Source of the DNA: Methanosarcina sp.
GTDB taxonomy: Archaea > Halobacteriota > Methanosarcinia > Methanosarcinales > Methanosarcinaceae
Length of the DNA stretch: 15,352 bases
Direction of reading: 5' to 3'
Assembly: GCA_017883485.1 (NCBI GenBank)
Contig: JADGNM010000015.1
Coordinates: 1-15,352, forward strand
Shown here: in pieces, positions 1-9,206 of the stretch
How the letters are laid out: each line of letters begins with the position of its first letter
Position numbering within the stretch: the stretch's first letter is position 1
Made by a program: the position numbers and the translations under genes
Notes under the pieces: model-generated
Told to the model about the DNA's origin: nothing
What the model saw: the letters and a program-made list of their open reading frames with translations, nothing else
The model's database searches: none

Positions 1-340
1 GCAAGAGAAGCAGGGATTACAGATTCAAAGTGGACACTAAGAAATCTTCTAACATTTAAGTGCTTCAAAACACCAATCATATAACGCTGGACGACCAAAG
101 TTCGTGCTATCTTAAAATTCGTGCCATTTGTTTCTCCTTAAACTGCGTAAGTCTTACCTACTGATTTTTCTATTTATAGCAATGCACAATTAAGTATGCT
201 TTTGAGCTCAGGTGGAATCTGCAGCTCTGATCAACTATTTTTGCTATGACAGTATAAGCTAACTAAGGCTGCACCCGTTTAATTTATCCACTTTTTTCTC
301 ATTTGTCGCTTATTCGTCCTTATTTTGCTCAAGTCTCCTG
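1..340. other. Upstream intergenic region, no recognisable gene
   Basis: This stretch is AT-rich and shows no convincing coding region on either strand. Frame 1 is open from base 1 to a TAA at 82–84 (27 codons), so it might hold the tail of a gene that begins before the window. Frame 3 is also open for 18 codons there, so the reading is not decisive and I assign no product. A T-rich run near 289–300 could be an archaeal-type termination zone for an upstream plus-strand transcript; this is a guess. Confidence 0.5.
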
Positions 341-360
341 CAAAGTGTTTATATATAAGT
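341..360 (+). promoter_or_regulatory. Archaeal BRE/TATA promoter for the ribosomal supercluster
   Basis: A TATA box, TTTATATA at 348–355, is preceded by the purine-rich CAAAG at 341–345. This matches the archaeal arrangement of a TFB-recognition element directly upstream of a TBP site. The expected start of transcription is about 25–30 bases downstream, near 373–383. The TATA core is nearly symmetrical, but the BRE lies on the side that directs transcription rightward, into the ribosomal genes. No promoter of similar quality is visible between here and L3, apart from a weak AT patch near 869–878. The transcription start is inferred. Confidence 0.6.
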
Positions 361-672
361 TGTTATATTAACAGGCAGAGTACATCCAAGATTGAGATTT
401 CAGGTACTTGAGTACTTGAAACTGTTTACAGGATCAATGTGATGCTTAATCTAAATTCCTGGGAACTTCCAGGAAATCGGATTACTGCCGTTAATTCGGT
501 GGAATTTCCGGAATTTAAGATAAATCCAGTGAGAAAAGTCGGATCAACATAAGTGTCAAAGGGCCAATGCTTTGAAACGCCCGCTTTTGGTGCCATTAAG
601 GCGCCTAAAATCGCACGAAGCTGTTCAAGTTTTCGATGAGTTGCGGTTGCAGTTGCTGAATGCTGAAGTTTC

Positions 673-781
673 AAGATCAGATTACTGAGCAAAGATCAGG
701 TTACTGAGCCGAGGTCAGATTGCTGAGCTCAAGATCACGCTACTGAATACTGAAGTTTCGAATCAGATTGCTAAATGTTTC
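673..781 (+). repeat. Degenerate ~19-bp tandem repeat array in the leader
   Basis: Five successive units resemble AAGATCAGATTACTGAGC. Units at 673–691 and 692–710 differ at two positions. The third is at 711–730 and the fourth, longer one at 731–760, which repeats the flanking motif CTGAAGTTTC also seen at 663–672. The fifth, most diverged unit is at 761–781. The period is about 19–20 bases except for the expanded fourth unit. Direct orientation and lack of internal dyads differ from a CRISPR array. Function is unknown; it lies inside the predicted transcribed leader. Confidence 0.7.
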
Positions 782-1042
782 AAATCAGGGCCAGGTGCCT
801 GGATTTGGTCTGTGGGATCGAAAATCGGTCATCCAAGCGTATCTCCGCCAAGACTGCGGGAAAAGGATCGGATATTTACAGATGCCTGAAGGAATTAAGG
901 TACCGGGAGCTTAAAGCTCTGGTCTGCTCGAGGCTTTCTGCCAGGCAGGTCTGAAAGACATCCCTTCCCCCACCCGATAGCGTTCGGGGAATCCAGTGCA
1001 TTTTTCTTTTGTCACTTAGTTGCGCCGACCGGAGGGGCTGGT

Positions 1043-1056
1043 ATTTCAATTGAAAT
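1043..1056. promoter_or_regulatory. Perfect 14-bp palindrome upstream of the L3 SD
   Basis: The sequence ATTTCAATTGAAAT reads the same on both strands. It ends four bases before the GGAG at 1061–1064 that serves as the L3 SD. It could be a protein-binding operator, or at RNA level a 5-bp hairpin with an AATT loop that would affect ribosome access. The dyad is seen directly; any regulatory role is inference. Confidence 0.45.
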
Positions 1057-1071
1057 TTACGGAGTAGAAAT

Positions 1072-2085
1072 ATGGGAAAGACACACCGACCAAAACGAGG
1101 TTCCCTCGCATTCAGTCCGCGTAAAAGGGCAAAGAGCCACATTCCACGGTTCAGGGCCTGGCCTGAGGCTACAGGTGAACCAAGATTACAAAGTTTTGCA
1201 GGGTACAAGGCTGGAATGACCCACGTAATCATGGTTGATGACATAAAGAACAGCCTCACACAGGGTATGGAAATTTCCGTACCAGTGACTGTCATCGAAA
1301 CTCCTGCAATAAGGGTCGCAGCCATCCGCGCTTACACAGAAGATAACGCAGGCGAAAGGGCAATTGCGGAAGCATGGGCAGCTGATCTCGATCCTGAGCT
1401 CAGGCGCAGGATCAATGTACCAACAGATGAAAACCTGGCTGCAAACCTTGAGAACATTGGGAAAATGATCGAAGAAGGTAAAGTTAGCGATATCAAGGCA
1501 GTTATCTATACCCTGCCAAAGAGCCTTACAGGAGTTCCCAAAAAGACTCCGGATATTATGGAATCCGGGATCAGCGCAAGGGATCTCAATACCAAGTTCG
1601 AATACGCAAAGTCAATACTCGGCACCCTGAAAAGCGTAACCGATGTTTTCAAGACTGGAATACTTGTCGATACAGCTGCAATCACTATCGGAAAAGGTAC
1701 CCAGGGCCCTGTCAAGCGCTGGGGTATCAATTTGATGAAAGGCAAGCACTCCAGACAGGGCAGCCTCAGGCAAATTGGCACTCTTGGTCCCTGGCATCCG
1801 GCTCACGTTTCCTGGAGAGTCCCACAGATGGGGCAGATGGGGTATCACCAGAGAACTGAATTCAACAAACGTATCCTCAAGATAGGTTCCAATGGAGCAG
1901 ATGTCACTCCGGACGGCGGCTTCCTTAATTACGGCCTTGTTCATGGAGATTATGTGCTGATCAAAGGTAGCGTTCCAGGACCCTCCAAGAGACTTATCAG
2001 ACTCAGAGATCCTATAAGGGCAAAGAAAGCCGACCTTGGCGAACCGAACATCCTTCACATAAGCAGGGAATCCAAACAGGGGTGA
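1072..2085 (+). CDS. rpl3p: 50S ribosomal protein L3 (uL3)
   Basis: First gene of the cluster. L3 binds 23S rRNA early in large-subunit assembly and sends a loop toward the peptidyl-transferase centre. At 337 residues it has the archaeal/eukaryotic length, well above the ~210 of bacterial L3. The family signature runs from [12 protein letters not shown] (about residues 208–219) through the basic HSRQGS stretch and the tryptophan-bearing loop around W241 to about residue 270. [11 protein letters not shown] (302–312) is the typical C-terminal RNA-binding segment. The basic N-terminus ([19 protein letters not shown]) is also typical. The start is supported by GGAG at 1061–1064, seven bases upstream. 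The TGA stop is part of the SD-like GGTGA used by L4. Confidence 0.97.
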   Translation: MGKTHRPKRGSLAFSPRKRAKSHIPRFRAWPEATGEPRLQSFAGYKAGMTHVIMVDDIKNSLTQGMEISVPVTVIETPAIRVAAIRAYTEDNAGERAIAEAWAADLDPELRRRINVPTDENLAANLENIGKMIEEGKVSDIKAVIYTLPKSLTGVPKKTPDIMESGISARDLNTKFEYAKSILGTLKSVTDVFKTGILVDTAAITIGKGTQGPVKRWGINLMKGKHSRQGSLRQIGTLGPWHPAHVSWRVPQMGQMGYHQRTEFNKRILKIGSNGADVTPDGGFLNYGLVHGDYVLIKGSVPGPSKRLIRLRDPIRAKKADLGEPNILHISRESKQG

Positions 2086-2091
2086 ACAAAA

Positions 2092-2853
2092 ATGGTTACA
2101 GCTAAAACCCTGGACCTTACAGGAAAGGCTGTCAGGGAAATCGAACTTCCAGATGTGTTTGATGTGGATTTTCGCCCTGACCTGATCAAAAAGGCAGTGC
2201 TTGCGGCACAGGCCAACAGGCTTCAGCCCTATGGTCCCAGGCTCTACGCAGGAATGGAAACTTCTGCAAGGTCCTGGGGTTCTGGACGAGGTGTCGCCCA
2301 GATCCCAAGGCTTATAAACAGCAGCCGAGCTGCAAGAGTTCCGCACGCAAGAGGCGGAAGAAGAGCACACCCGCCAAAACCGGAAGCTGACAGGAGCGAG
2401 AAAGTAAACATCAAAGAACGCCGCTATGCAATCAGATCTGCAATCGCAGCCACCAGGGACCCTACTCTCGTAAGCCTGCGGGGCCATATCTTTGAAGCCG
2501 AGCTTCCTATTATTACGGAGAATGCCCTTGAGAACCTGGAAAAGACGAAGCAGGTAATAGAGGCTCTGCAAGCTATTGGAGTCTACGAAGATGTCCTGAG
2601 AGCGAAATATGGAAAGCATATCAGGGCTGGTCGTGGAAAGCTGAGGGGCAGGAAGTACAAGCACAAGAAGAGCATCCTGATTGTTGCAGGGGACGACGCC
2701 CCTATCCTGAAGGCTGCAAGAAACCTGTCAGGAGTAGATGTCGCAACAGTAAGTTCACTGAATGCCGAACTGCTTGCACCGGGCACTCATGCAGGCCGAC
2801 TTACTATCTGGACAGAGTCTGCAATTGAGAAGTTGGAGGGTGCATTCCAATGA
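2092..2853 (+). CDS. rpl4p: 50S ribosomal protein L4 (uL4)
   Basis: L4 is a 23S rRNA-binding protein whose long loop lines the peptide exit tunnel. The protein has 253 residues, the usual archaeal size. The extended, Gly/Arg-rich loop (about residues 60–110, with [11 protein letters not shown] and [12 protein letters not shown]) is clear, as is the following helix with [15 protein letters not shown] second basic patch, [14 protein letters not shown], lies near residues 179–192. GGTG at 2081–2084 is the SD, seven bases from the ATG, and overlaps the L3 stop. In Escherichia coli L4 autoregulates the S10 operon; whether it does so here cannot be judged from sequence. Its end overlaps L23 by four bases (ATGA). 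Confidence 0.97.
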   Translation: MVTAKTLDLTGKAVREIELPDVFDVDFRPDLIKKAVLAAQANRLQPYGPRLYAGMETSARSWGSGRGVAQIPRLINSSRAARVPHARGGRRAHPPKPEADRSEKVNIKERRYAIRSAIAATRDPTLVSLRGHIFEAELPIITENALENLEKTKQVIEALQAIGVYEDVLRAKYGKHIRAGRGKLRGRKYKHKKSILIVAGDDAPILKAARNLSGVDVATVSSLNAELLAPGTHAGRLTIWTESAIEKLEGAFQ

Positions 2854-3098
2854 GTTCCGTTGAATATCCTTTTGTTACTGAAAAAGCGGTGATGCTGCTT
2901 GATGACAACAAGCTACAGTTTATCGTGGATACCAGATCTAATAAAAAGCAGATCATAGAGGACGTTGAAAAGCTGTATGGATTTAAGGTGAAGTCCGTCC
3001 GTACTATGACCACAATGAAGGGCATGAAAAAAGCAATCCTGACATTTGAAGAGCCTGAGTCGGCAAACGAGATTGCAACCCGTATAGGATTGGTGTGA
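2850..3098 (+). CDS. rpl23p: 50S ribosomal protein L23 (uL23)
   Basis: L23 sits at the exit of the nascent-peptide tunnel and is a docking site for signal recognition particle and the translocon. The 82-residue protein is the short archaeal form. It has the family pattern: [23 protein letters not shown] at the N-terminus (T-E-K being the classic motif), the helix [21 protein letters not shown], and the basic strand [11 protein letters not shown]. The ATG overlaps the L4 stop in an ATGA junction, so translation is probably coupled. The stop codon runs directly into the GAGGTG SD for L2. Confidence 0.96.
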   Translation: MSSVEYPFVTEKAVMLLDDNKLQFIVDTRSNKKQIIEDVEKLYGFKVKSVRTMTTMKGMKKAILTFEEPESANEIATRIGLV

Positions 3099-3105
3099 GG
3101 TGTAA

Positions 3106-3825
<720 letters not shown>

Positions 3826-3841
3826 TGAGGGGGTATTCGTT

Positions 3842-4252
3842 ATGGTAAAAAAATCAGCATCAAAGTTACCGAAGAGAAAGGGTGAGTTTACCTATCGCGG
3901 AAGAACCGTTCCGGAACTTCAGGGAATGAGTCTTGAAGAGTTTGCAGAACTCCTGCCTTCGAGAGAGCGCAGGAGCATCAAACACGGATATACGGACGGG
4001 CAGAAAAAAGTCCTGCATGATTTCAAGGAAGGAAAGAAGGTCAGGACTCACCACAGAGATATGATCGTACTGCCGGAAATGATAGGGCAGACAATTGAAA
4101 TCCACAATGGAAAGCAGTTTGTAAGCGTGGACCTTCAGCCTGAAATGATCGGACACCGCTTTGGAGAATTTGCGCCCACAAGAGCAAAAGTTACACATGG
4201 AAGTGCAGGTGTGGGAGCAACCCGTTCAAGCAAGTTCGTGCCGCTGAAGTGA
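3842..4252 (+). CDS. rps19p: 30S ribosomal protein S19 (uS19)
   Basis: S19 is a small-subunit head protein that contacts the A-site finger and works with S13 in forming the inter-subunit bridge. The 136-residue length is the archaeal/eukaryotic S15-like form, with an N-terminal extension ([30 protein letters not shown]) missing from bacteria. The family core is [15 protein letters not shown] (about residues 68–82), then [11 protein letters not shown] (104–114) and the Gly/Ala/Thr-rich end. A GAGGGGG stretch at about 3827–3833 is the likely SD, at a somewhat long spacing. The stop is fused to the SD of L22 (TGAGGTGA). Confidence 0.96.
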   Translation: MVKKSASKLPKRKGEFTYRGRTVPELQGMSLEEFAELLPSRERRSIKHGYTDGQKKVLHDFKEGKKVRTHHRDMIVLPEMIGQTIEIHNGKQFVSVDLQPEMIGHRFGEFAPTRAKVTHGSAGVGATRSSKFVPLK

Positions 4253-4263
4253 GGTGAAAGGGA

Positions 4264-4719
4264 ATGGCAAGAATTAATTATTCAATTAAGGGAGACCCTG
4301 AGATCACCTCTAAGGCTATGGGTTCCGAGTTACACATTTCTCCTAAAAAGTCCCGTGAGATCTGTCACAAAATAAAGGGCATGAAGGTTGCTGAAGCAAG
4401 AAAGTTCTTAGAGGATGTAATTATTTTGAAGCAGGCAGTGCCTTTCAAGAGGCATCACGAAGGCACAGGACATAGAAAAGGTCCAATGGCTGCAGGCAGG
4501 TATCCGGTCAATGCTTCAAAGGAAATCCTCAAGGTGCTGAAAAATGCTGAAAGCAATGCTGAGTATAAAGGCCTTGAGCCTGCAAACATGTACATCATGC
4601 ATGCTGTGATTCAGCGCGGAAGAGTGATTCACGGATTCATGCCAAGAGCTAGAGGACGGGCCTCTCCTAAAGATACGGAGACCGTAAATATCGAGATGAT
4701 TCTTTCTGAGGTGCGCTAA
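4264..4719 (+). CDS. rpl22p: 50S ribosomal protein L22 (uL22)
   Basis: L22 binds all domains of 23S rRNA, and its long beta-hairpin lines the exit tunnel next to L4. The protein has 151 residues, usual for archaea and eukaryotes (L17). The basic segment [21 protein letters not shown] (about 61–81) is the archaeal insertion. The tunnel hairpin is the Arg-rich [20 protein letters not shown] (about 115–134). GAGGTGA at 4251–4257 is the SD. The gene ends flush against S3, and GAGGTG within its last codons serves as the S3 SD. Confidence 0.96.
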   Translation: MARINYSIKGDPEITSKAMGSELHISPKKSREICHKIKGMKVAEARKFLEDVIILKQAVPFKRHHEGTGHRKGPMAAGRYPVNASKEILKVLKNAESNAEYKGLEPANMYIMHAVIQRGRVIHGFMPRARGRASPKDTETVNIEMILSEVR

Positions 4720-5796
4720 ATGGCAATAGAGAGAAAATTTGTCAATGATGGGTATGTCAAAGCCTCCATGAACGAGTATTTCGCAGAACAGTTGAGCAGA
4801 TCCGGATACGGGGGCATGGAACTTAACAGGACCCCAATGGGCACCCAGATAATTATCTATTCCGAAAAGCCTGGAATGGTAATCGGGAAAGCAGGAAAAG
4901 TCATCAGAAAGCTTACACGGGATGTTGCAACCAAATACAACCTGGAAAACCCGCAGATCGACGCTCAGGAAGTCAAGAGACCTGAGCTTAACGCGCAAAT
5001 GATGGCATCGAGGCTTGCAGCTTCAATAGAGAGAGGATGGTACTTCAGGAAAGCCGGACACAACACCCTTCGGGCAGTCATGAATGCAGGCGCCCTCGGA
5101 TGTGAAGTCGTAATTTCAGGAAAACTTACAGGTGCCAGGTCAAGAGTTGAAAAATTCATCGAAGGGTATGTAAAGCACTCAGGACACCCTGTGGAAGAGG
5201 TTGTAGATGAAGGGTTCGCAGTAGCAATCAAAAAGCTCGGGACCCTTGGCTGCAAAGTCCGGATCATTCAGCCAGATGTAGTCCTTCCTGATTCATACAG
5301 AATTAGGGAACCAAACGAAATTGCCGTTGGGCCAGATGAAAAAGCCGCCGAAAAACCTTTTGAGAAACCAGCTGAGAAGCCAGCAGGCACTCCTGAAAAG
5401 GAACGCAGGGCAAAACCAAGACAGGGAGCGGCACCAGGAAGAGCACCAGGAAGAACTCCGGGAAGAGCACCAGGAAGAGCACCTGAAACAGCACCTGAAA
5501 GAGTACCAGGAAAAGCACCAGGAAGAGCACCTGAAATGGCACCTGAAACAGCACCTGAAACAGCACCTGAAAAAGTAATAAAGGAGATTGAAACGGGAAT
5601 TGAAGTTGCTGAGCTCGAAGAAGCTGAGGAAGAACCCCGGGTTGATATATCAGGCGACTTTGAAGAAGCCGAAGTTATTCGTGTTGAAGGCTCTGACGAA
5701 GTCCGCAGACAGGTTAATGGTGTCTGGCAGCACAAGCACGGTAGCTACGACTACTGGCATCCGATGGCACGGGTTCACAAGGAGGTTAAGGAATAA
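4720..5796 (+). CDS. rps3p: 30S ribosomal protein S3 (uS3) with repeat-expanded C-terminal extension
   Basis: S3 forms part of the mRNA entry channel on the small-subunit head. Residues 1–205 are the conserved protein: an N-terminal segment, a type-2 KH domain with the GxxG loop in [12 protein letters not shown] (54–65), and the S3 C-terminal domain with [14 protein letters not shown] (129–142) and GTLGCKVRI (174–182). The total of 358 residues is far longer than the ~210–230 of most archaeal S3. The extra part is a low-complexity tail: a Lys/Glu/Pro stretch (207–235), twelve tetrapeptides of the APGR/APET type (238–285), an acidic stretch (287–324), and a last segment with [17 protein letters not shown] (332–348) that looks conserved rather than random. 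The repeat is an uninterrupted in-frame 12-bp DNA repeat, and no stop or frameshift is seen. Stop and L29 start are adjacent. Confidence 0.96.
   Translation: MAIERKFVNDGYVKASMNEYFAEQLSRSGYGGMELNRTPMGTQIIIYSEKPGMVIGKAGKVIRKLTRDVATKYNLENPQIDAQEVKRPELNAQMMASRLAASIERGWYFRKAGHNTLRAVMNAGALGCEVVISGKLTGARSRVEKFIEGYVKHSGHPVEEVVDEGFAVAIKKLGTLGCKVRIIQPDVVLPDSYRIREPNEIAVGPDEKAAEKPFEKPAEKPAGTPEKERRAKPRQGAAPGRAPGRTPGRAPGRAPETAPERVPGKAPGRAPEMAPETAPETAPEKVIKEIETGIEVAELEEAEEEPRVDISGDFEEAEVIRVEGSDEVRRQVNGVWQHKHGSYDYWHPMARVHKEVKE
5431..5574 (+). repeat. 12-bp minisatellite inside rps3p (12 copies)
   Basis: Twelve in-frame copies of a 12-base unit such as GCACCAGGAAGA or GCACCTGAAACA encode tetrapeptides of the form (A/T/V)P(G/E)(R/T/K/M). 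The order is [48 protein letters not shown]. Several neighbouring copies are identical at the DNA level, which points to recent expansion by slippage. Because the unit length is a multiple of three, copy number can change without breaking the S3 frame. Confidence 0.9.
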
Positions 5797-6000
5797 ATGG
5801 CAATTCTTAGGACCAGCGAAATCCGGGCTATGTCACTTGACGAACGGGCTGACGAACTCGAGACCTTGAAAAGCGAACTTGTCCGGGAACGTGCCCTTAC
5901 CTCTGCAGGCGGAGCTCCTGAAAACCCGGGACGAATCGGGGAAATCAGGAGAACTATTGCCAGGATAAAGACAATTCAGCATGAGCTAAATGAAATCTAA
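5797..6000 (+). CDS. rpl29p: 50S ribosomal protein L29 (uL29)
   Basis: L29 is a small helical protein near the exit tunnel and neighbours L23; with it L29 helps form the SRP docking area. It has 67 residues, normal for the family. It is predicted as two helices: residues 7–30 ([23 protein letters not shown]) and about 46–66 ([21 protein letters not shown]), joined by a Gly/Pro-rich turn. The RRTIARIKT motif is the L29 signature. The SD is GGAGG near the end of S3, whose stop directly abuts this ATG. The end overlaps rnp1 by 11 bases. Confidence 0.95.
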   Translation: MAILRTSEIRAMSLDERADELETLKSELVRERALTSAGGAPENPGRIGEIRRTIARIKTIQHELNEI

Positions 6001-6322
6001 AGTGGAGATTGTACCTTCGACCCTGATCTACCACGAATTAATAGGGCTCGAAGTTAAAGTGATTCGTTCCACTAATCCAGTATTGACAGGAACCCTCGGA
6101 CGAGTGATAGATGAGACGAGGAATATGTTGATAATAGAAAACTCACAGTCCAGGGAACTGAAGATTCCAAAGGCGGATTCGGAATTTATCTTCCGGATCC
6201 CTGCCGAGCTCTCAGAAAAAGGCCGCAGATCCGATACATTCGTTAAAATTCAGGGAAACCTGCTGCTCTCACAACCCGAAAATCGGATCAAGAACATCAA
6301 AAAGTTACATAAATGGGGCTAA
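5990..6322 (+). CDS. rnp1: Ribonuclease P protein component 1 (Rpp29/Pop4 homologue)
   Basis: A protein subunit of archaeal RNase P, which trims the 5' leader from precursor tRNAs; with Rpp21 it supports the specificity domain of the RNA. At 110 residues it is a typical short archaeal Rpp29 with an Sm-like beta-barrel. Recognisable parts are [21 protein letters not shown] (residues about 10–30), the strand pair [18 protein letters not shown] (about 34–51) and the end segment with basic residues, including RPENRIKN-like [16 protein letters not shown]. It begins inside L29 (11-base overlap), so translation is likely coupled, and no strong SD is visible. The position between L29 and S17 is the standard archaeal one. 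Confidence 0.93.
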   Translation: MKSKVEIVPSTLIYHELIGLEVKVIRSTNPVLTGTLGRVIDETRNMLIIENSQSRELKIPKADSEFIFRIPAELSEKGRRSDTFVKIQGNLLLSQPENRIKNIKKLHKWG

Positions 6323-6326
6323 ACTC

Positions 6327-7051
<725 letters not shown>

Positions 7052-7061
7052 GGTAGTGACT

Positions 7062-7412
7062 ATGGTATCCAAACAGCCCAGAAAGCAGAGAAAGGCTAGA
7101 TACAATGCTCCTCTCCATGTCAGGCAGAAATTCATGGGTGCAAGGCTCAGTGAAGACCTCTCAAAAGAGTATGGCACACGAAGCGCTGCAGTCATCAAGG
7201 GAGATACTGTGAAGGTCATGCGCGGAGATTTCAAGGGCACCGAAGGAAAGGTTCAGGCGGTTTCCCTTAAAGACAGCAAAATTTCCGTGGATGGAGTAAT
7301 TTCCACTAAAGTGGATGGCACTGAAGTCCCAAGACCTATCTACCCTTCCAATGTTATGATCACAAAACTGGAACTGAAGGACGAGCGCAGAGAAAAAAGC
7401 ATAAAGAAGTGA
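7062..7412 (+). CDS. rpl24p: 50S ribosomal protein L24 (uL24)
   Basis: L24 starts large-subunit assembly and sits at the exit of the peptide tunnel. The frame is open further upstream (an earlier ATG at 6990 lies within L14), but the ATG at 7062 gives 116 residues, the normal archaeal length, with the expected N-terminus [21 protein letters not shown], and it follows the GAGGTAG SD at the L14 stop. The KOW motif is at about residues 46–72 ([20 protein letters not shown]). The C-terminus is strongly basic. Confidence 0.94.
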   Translation: MVSKQPRKQRKARYNAPLHVRQKFMGARLSEDLSKEYGTRSAAVIKGDTVKVMRGDFKGTEGKVQAVSLKDSKISVDGVISTKVDGTEVPRPIYPSNVMITKLELKDERREKSIKK

Positions 7413-7425
7413 GGCAGGTGATTTT

Positions 7426-8127
7426 TTGACACACCAGAAAAGATTATCAGTCCCAAAAAGCTGGAAGATCGGGAGGAAAGGTTATAAATGGATCTCCACC
7501 ACTCGCCCGGGGCCTCACAGTCAGGCACGCAGTCTTCCGCTCGGAATTATAATCAGGGACATTCTCAAACTTGTGGATAACAGCAGGGAAGGAAAAAGGA
7601 TCCTCTCGGAAGGTAAGGTGCTTGTGGACGGGACTCCCAGGAAAGACCTCAGGTTCCCTGTAGGGCTCTTTGATGTAATTACACTCCCGCTCATAAATGA
7701 ATCATACAGGATGGTTCAGGATGAAAAGGGACGACTGGTACTCCATAAACTGAATGAAACAAATGTTAACAAGCTGTGCAGAATCGACAATAAAATCACC
7801 CTCAAAGGAGGAAAGGTACAGCTTAACCTGAGTGACGGGACCAACATCTTAGGCTCTAACGAGTATGGGACAAAAGACTCCCTGATTCTGTCGGTTCCTG
7901 ACAAACAGGTAATAAAACACCTTCAGTTTAAGGTCGGCAACCTCGCAATGGTGGTTGGAGGCCAGCACTCAGGTGAAATCGGAAAAATCAAAGAGATCAA
8001 GGAAGTTAAGAGTTCCAGGCACAACACTGTTACGATTTCCGGTGAAAAAGATTTCGAAACGATTGAAAATTACGTGATAGTTATTGGCGAGGACAGGCCT
8101 GAAATTCGGCTGGGCGGTGAAATCTAA
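7426..8127 (+). CDS. rps4e: 30S ribosomal protein S4e (eS4), TTG start
   Basis: An archaeal/eukaryotic small-subunit protein without a bacterial counterpart at this spot. The 233 residues contain an N-terminal basic motif ([20 protein letters not shown]), an S4-type RNA-binding domain (about 38–90, [23 protein letters not shown]) and a KOW-like segment near 168–195 ([21 protein letters not shown]). The start is a TTG at 7426: the codons after it give the family N-terminus MTHQKRL, and GGTGA at 7417–7421 lies four bases upstream. No ATG or GTG lies between the SD and this N-terminus. The TAA stop shares one base with the L5 start. Confidence 0.94.
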   Translation: MTHQKRLSVPKSWKIGRKGYKWISTTRPGPHSQARSLPLGIIIRDILKLVDNSREGKRILSEGKVLVDGTPRKDLRFPVGLFDVITLPLINESYRMVQDEKGRLVLHKLNETNVNKLCRIDNKITLKGGKVQLNLSDGTNILGSNEYGTKDSLILSVPDKQVIKHLQFKVGNLAMVVGGQHSGEIGKIKEIKEVKSSRHNTVTISGEKDFETIENYVIVIGEDRPEIRLGGEI

Positions 8128-8636
8128 TGAGCAATAGTATGCGCATTCCTATCGTTGAGAAGGTAATTGTCCATATGGGTGTTGGAGAAAGCGGTCAGCA
8201 CCTTGTTAATGCCGAAGAAATCCTCAAGACTATTACAGGCCAGGGAGTCGTAAGGTCTTTTGCCAAGAAGACTTTGCCAACCTTTGGGATCAAAAAGAAT
8301 GAACCCATAGGATGCAAAGTAACTCTGAGAGGCCAGAAAGCCCAGGAATTCCTTGAGACGGCTTTAGGTATCGTTGACAAAACTCTGGCGAGATCCCAGT
8401 TCGATTCCCTTGGAAACGTCTCTTTTGGAATTGAAGAGCACACCGACTTTCCGGGCATGAGGTATGACCCTAATATAGGGGTTTTCGGAATGGACGTAAC
8501 AGTTGTGATCAAGCGCCCTGGAGAAAGAATCTGCAAGAGGAGAATCGCGACCAGGAAAATCCCGACTAACCACAGGGTTACAGTCGAGGATTCTATTGCC
8601 TTTCTTAATGAAAGCTATGGCGTGGAGGTCATGTAA
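8127..8636 (+). CDS. rpl5p: 50S ribosomal protein L5 (uL5)
   Basis: L5 binds 5S rRNA and contacts the P-site tRNA in the central protuberance. At 169 residues it is the archaeal form. Recognised segments are [19 protein letters not shown] near the N-terminus, [27 protein letters not shown] in the middle, the [26 protein letters not shown] block and the basic [13 protein letters not shown] end. A second in-frame ATG occurs four codons downstream, but GGTGA at 8116–8120 fits the first one. It overlaps S4e by one base (TAATG) and abuts S14. Confidence 0.96.
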   Translation: MSNSMRIPIVEKVIVHMGVGESGQHLVNAEEILKTITGQGVVRSFAKKTLPTFGIKKNEPIGCKVTLRGQKAQEFLETALGIVDKTLARSQFDSLGNVSFGIEEHTDFPGMRYDPNIGVFGMDVTVVIKRPGERICKRRIATRKIPTNHRVTVEDSIAFLNESYGVEVM

Positions 8637-9192
<556 letters not shown>

Positions 9193-9206
9193 GGAGGGAA
9201 CAGGAA

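Larger units (their letters stand above)
378..1071 (+). promoter_or_regulatory. Long structured 5' leader of the L3-led operon
   Basis: If transcription starts from the TATA box at 348, about 690 untranslated bases precede L3. Predicted hairpins by eye: 398–421 (10 bp with one G·U, tetraloop TTGA), 456–475 (7 bp, 6-base loop), 585–609 (6 bp with one G·U, then a mismatch and 3 further A–T pairs), 781–807 (9 bp with one bulge), 903–922 (GAGCT/AGCTC core), 934–957 and 973–988 (5 bp). A repeat array lies at 673–781 and a palindrome at 1043–1056. Long leaders are common in Methanosarcina. Ribosomal operons are often autoregulated by one of their own proteins binding the leader, but nothing here identifies the ligand. 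I find no protein-coding gene in it; the 36-codon ORF at 442–552 has no good SD. Confidence 0.5.

Noticed and set aside
1..84. Possible C-terminus of an upstream gene in frame 1
   Set aside because: Only 27 codons are visible, frame 3 is nearly as open, and I recognise no family; left unassigned.
442..552. 36-codon plus-strand ORF in the leader
   Set aside because: It starts with ATG but lacks a GGTGA-type SD and contains hairpin and repeat sequence. It could be a leader peptide but nothing supports that.
426..692. 88-codon open frame on the minus strand in the leader
   Set aside because: It begins at a TTG inside the direct repeat array, has no visible SD, and its product resembles no family I know. 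It overlaps the hairpins of the predicted leader.
673..781. Possible CRISPR array
   Set aside because: The units are adjacent with no unique spacers, of about 19 bases, and diverged, so this is a tandem repeat.
882..914. 10-codon ORF in the leader (MPEGIKVPGA)
   Set aside because: Too short to judge, no SD, and it overlaps the 903–922 stem.
876..1325. 149-codon minus-strand frame overlapping the L3 start
   Set aside because: It is antisense to L3 and to the leader, with no family resemblance; a shadow of L3 codon usage.
1612..2664. 350-codon minus-strand frame opposite L3 and L4
   Set aside because: It is long but antisense to two certain ribosomal genes; the cysteine- and serine-rich composition is typical of shadow frames.
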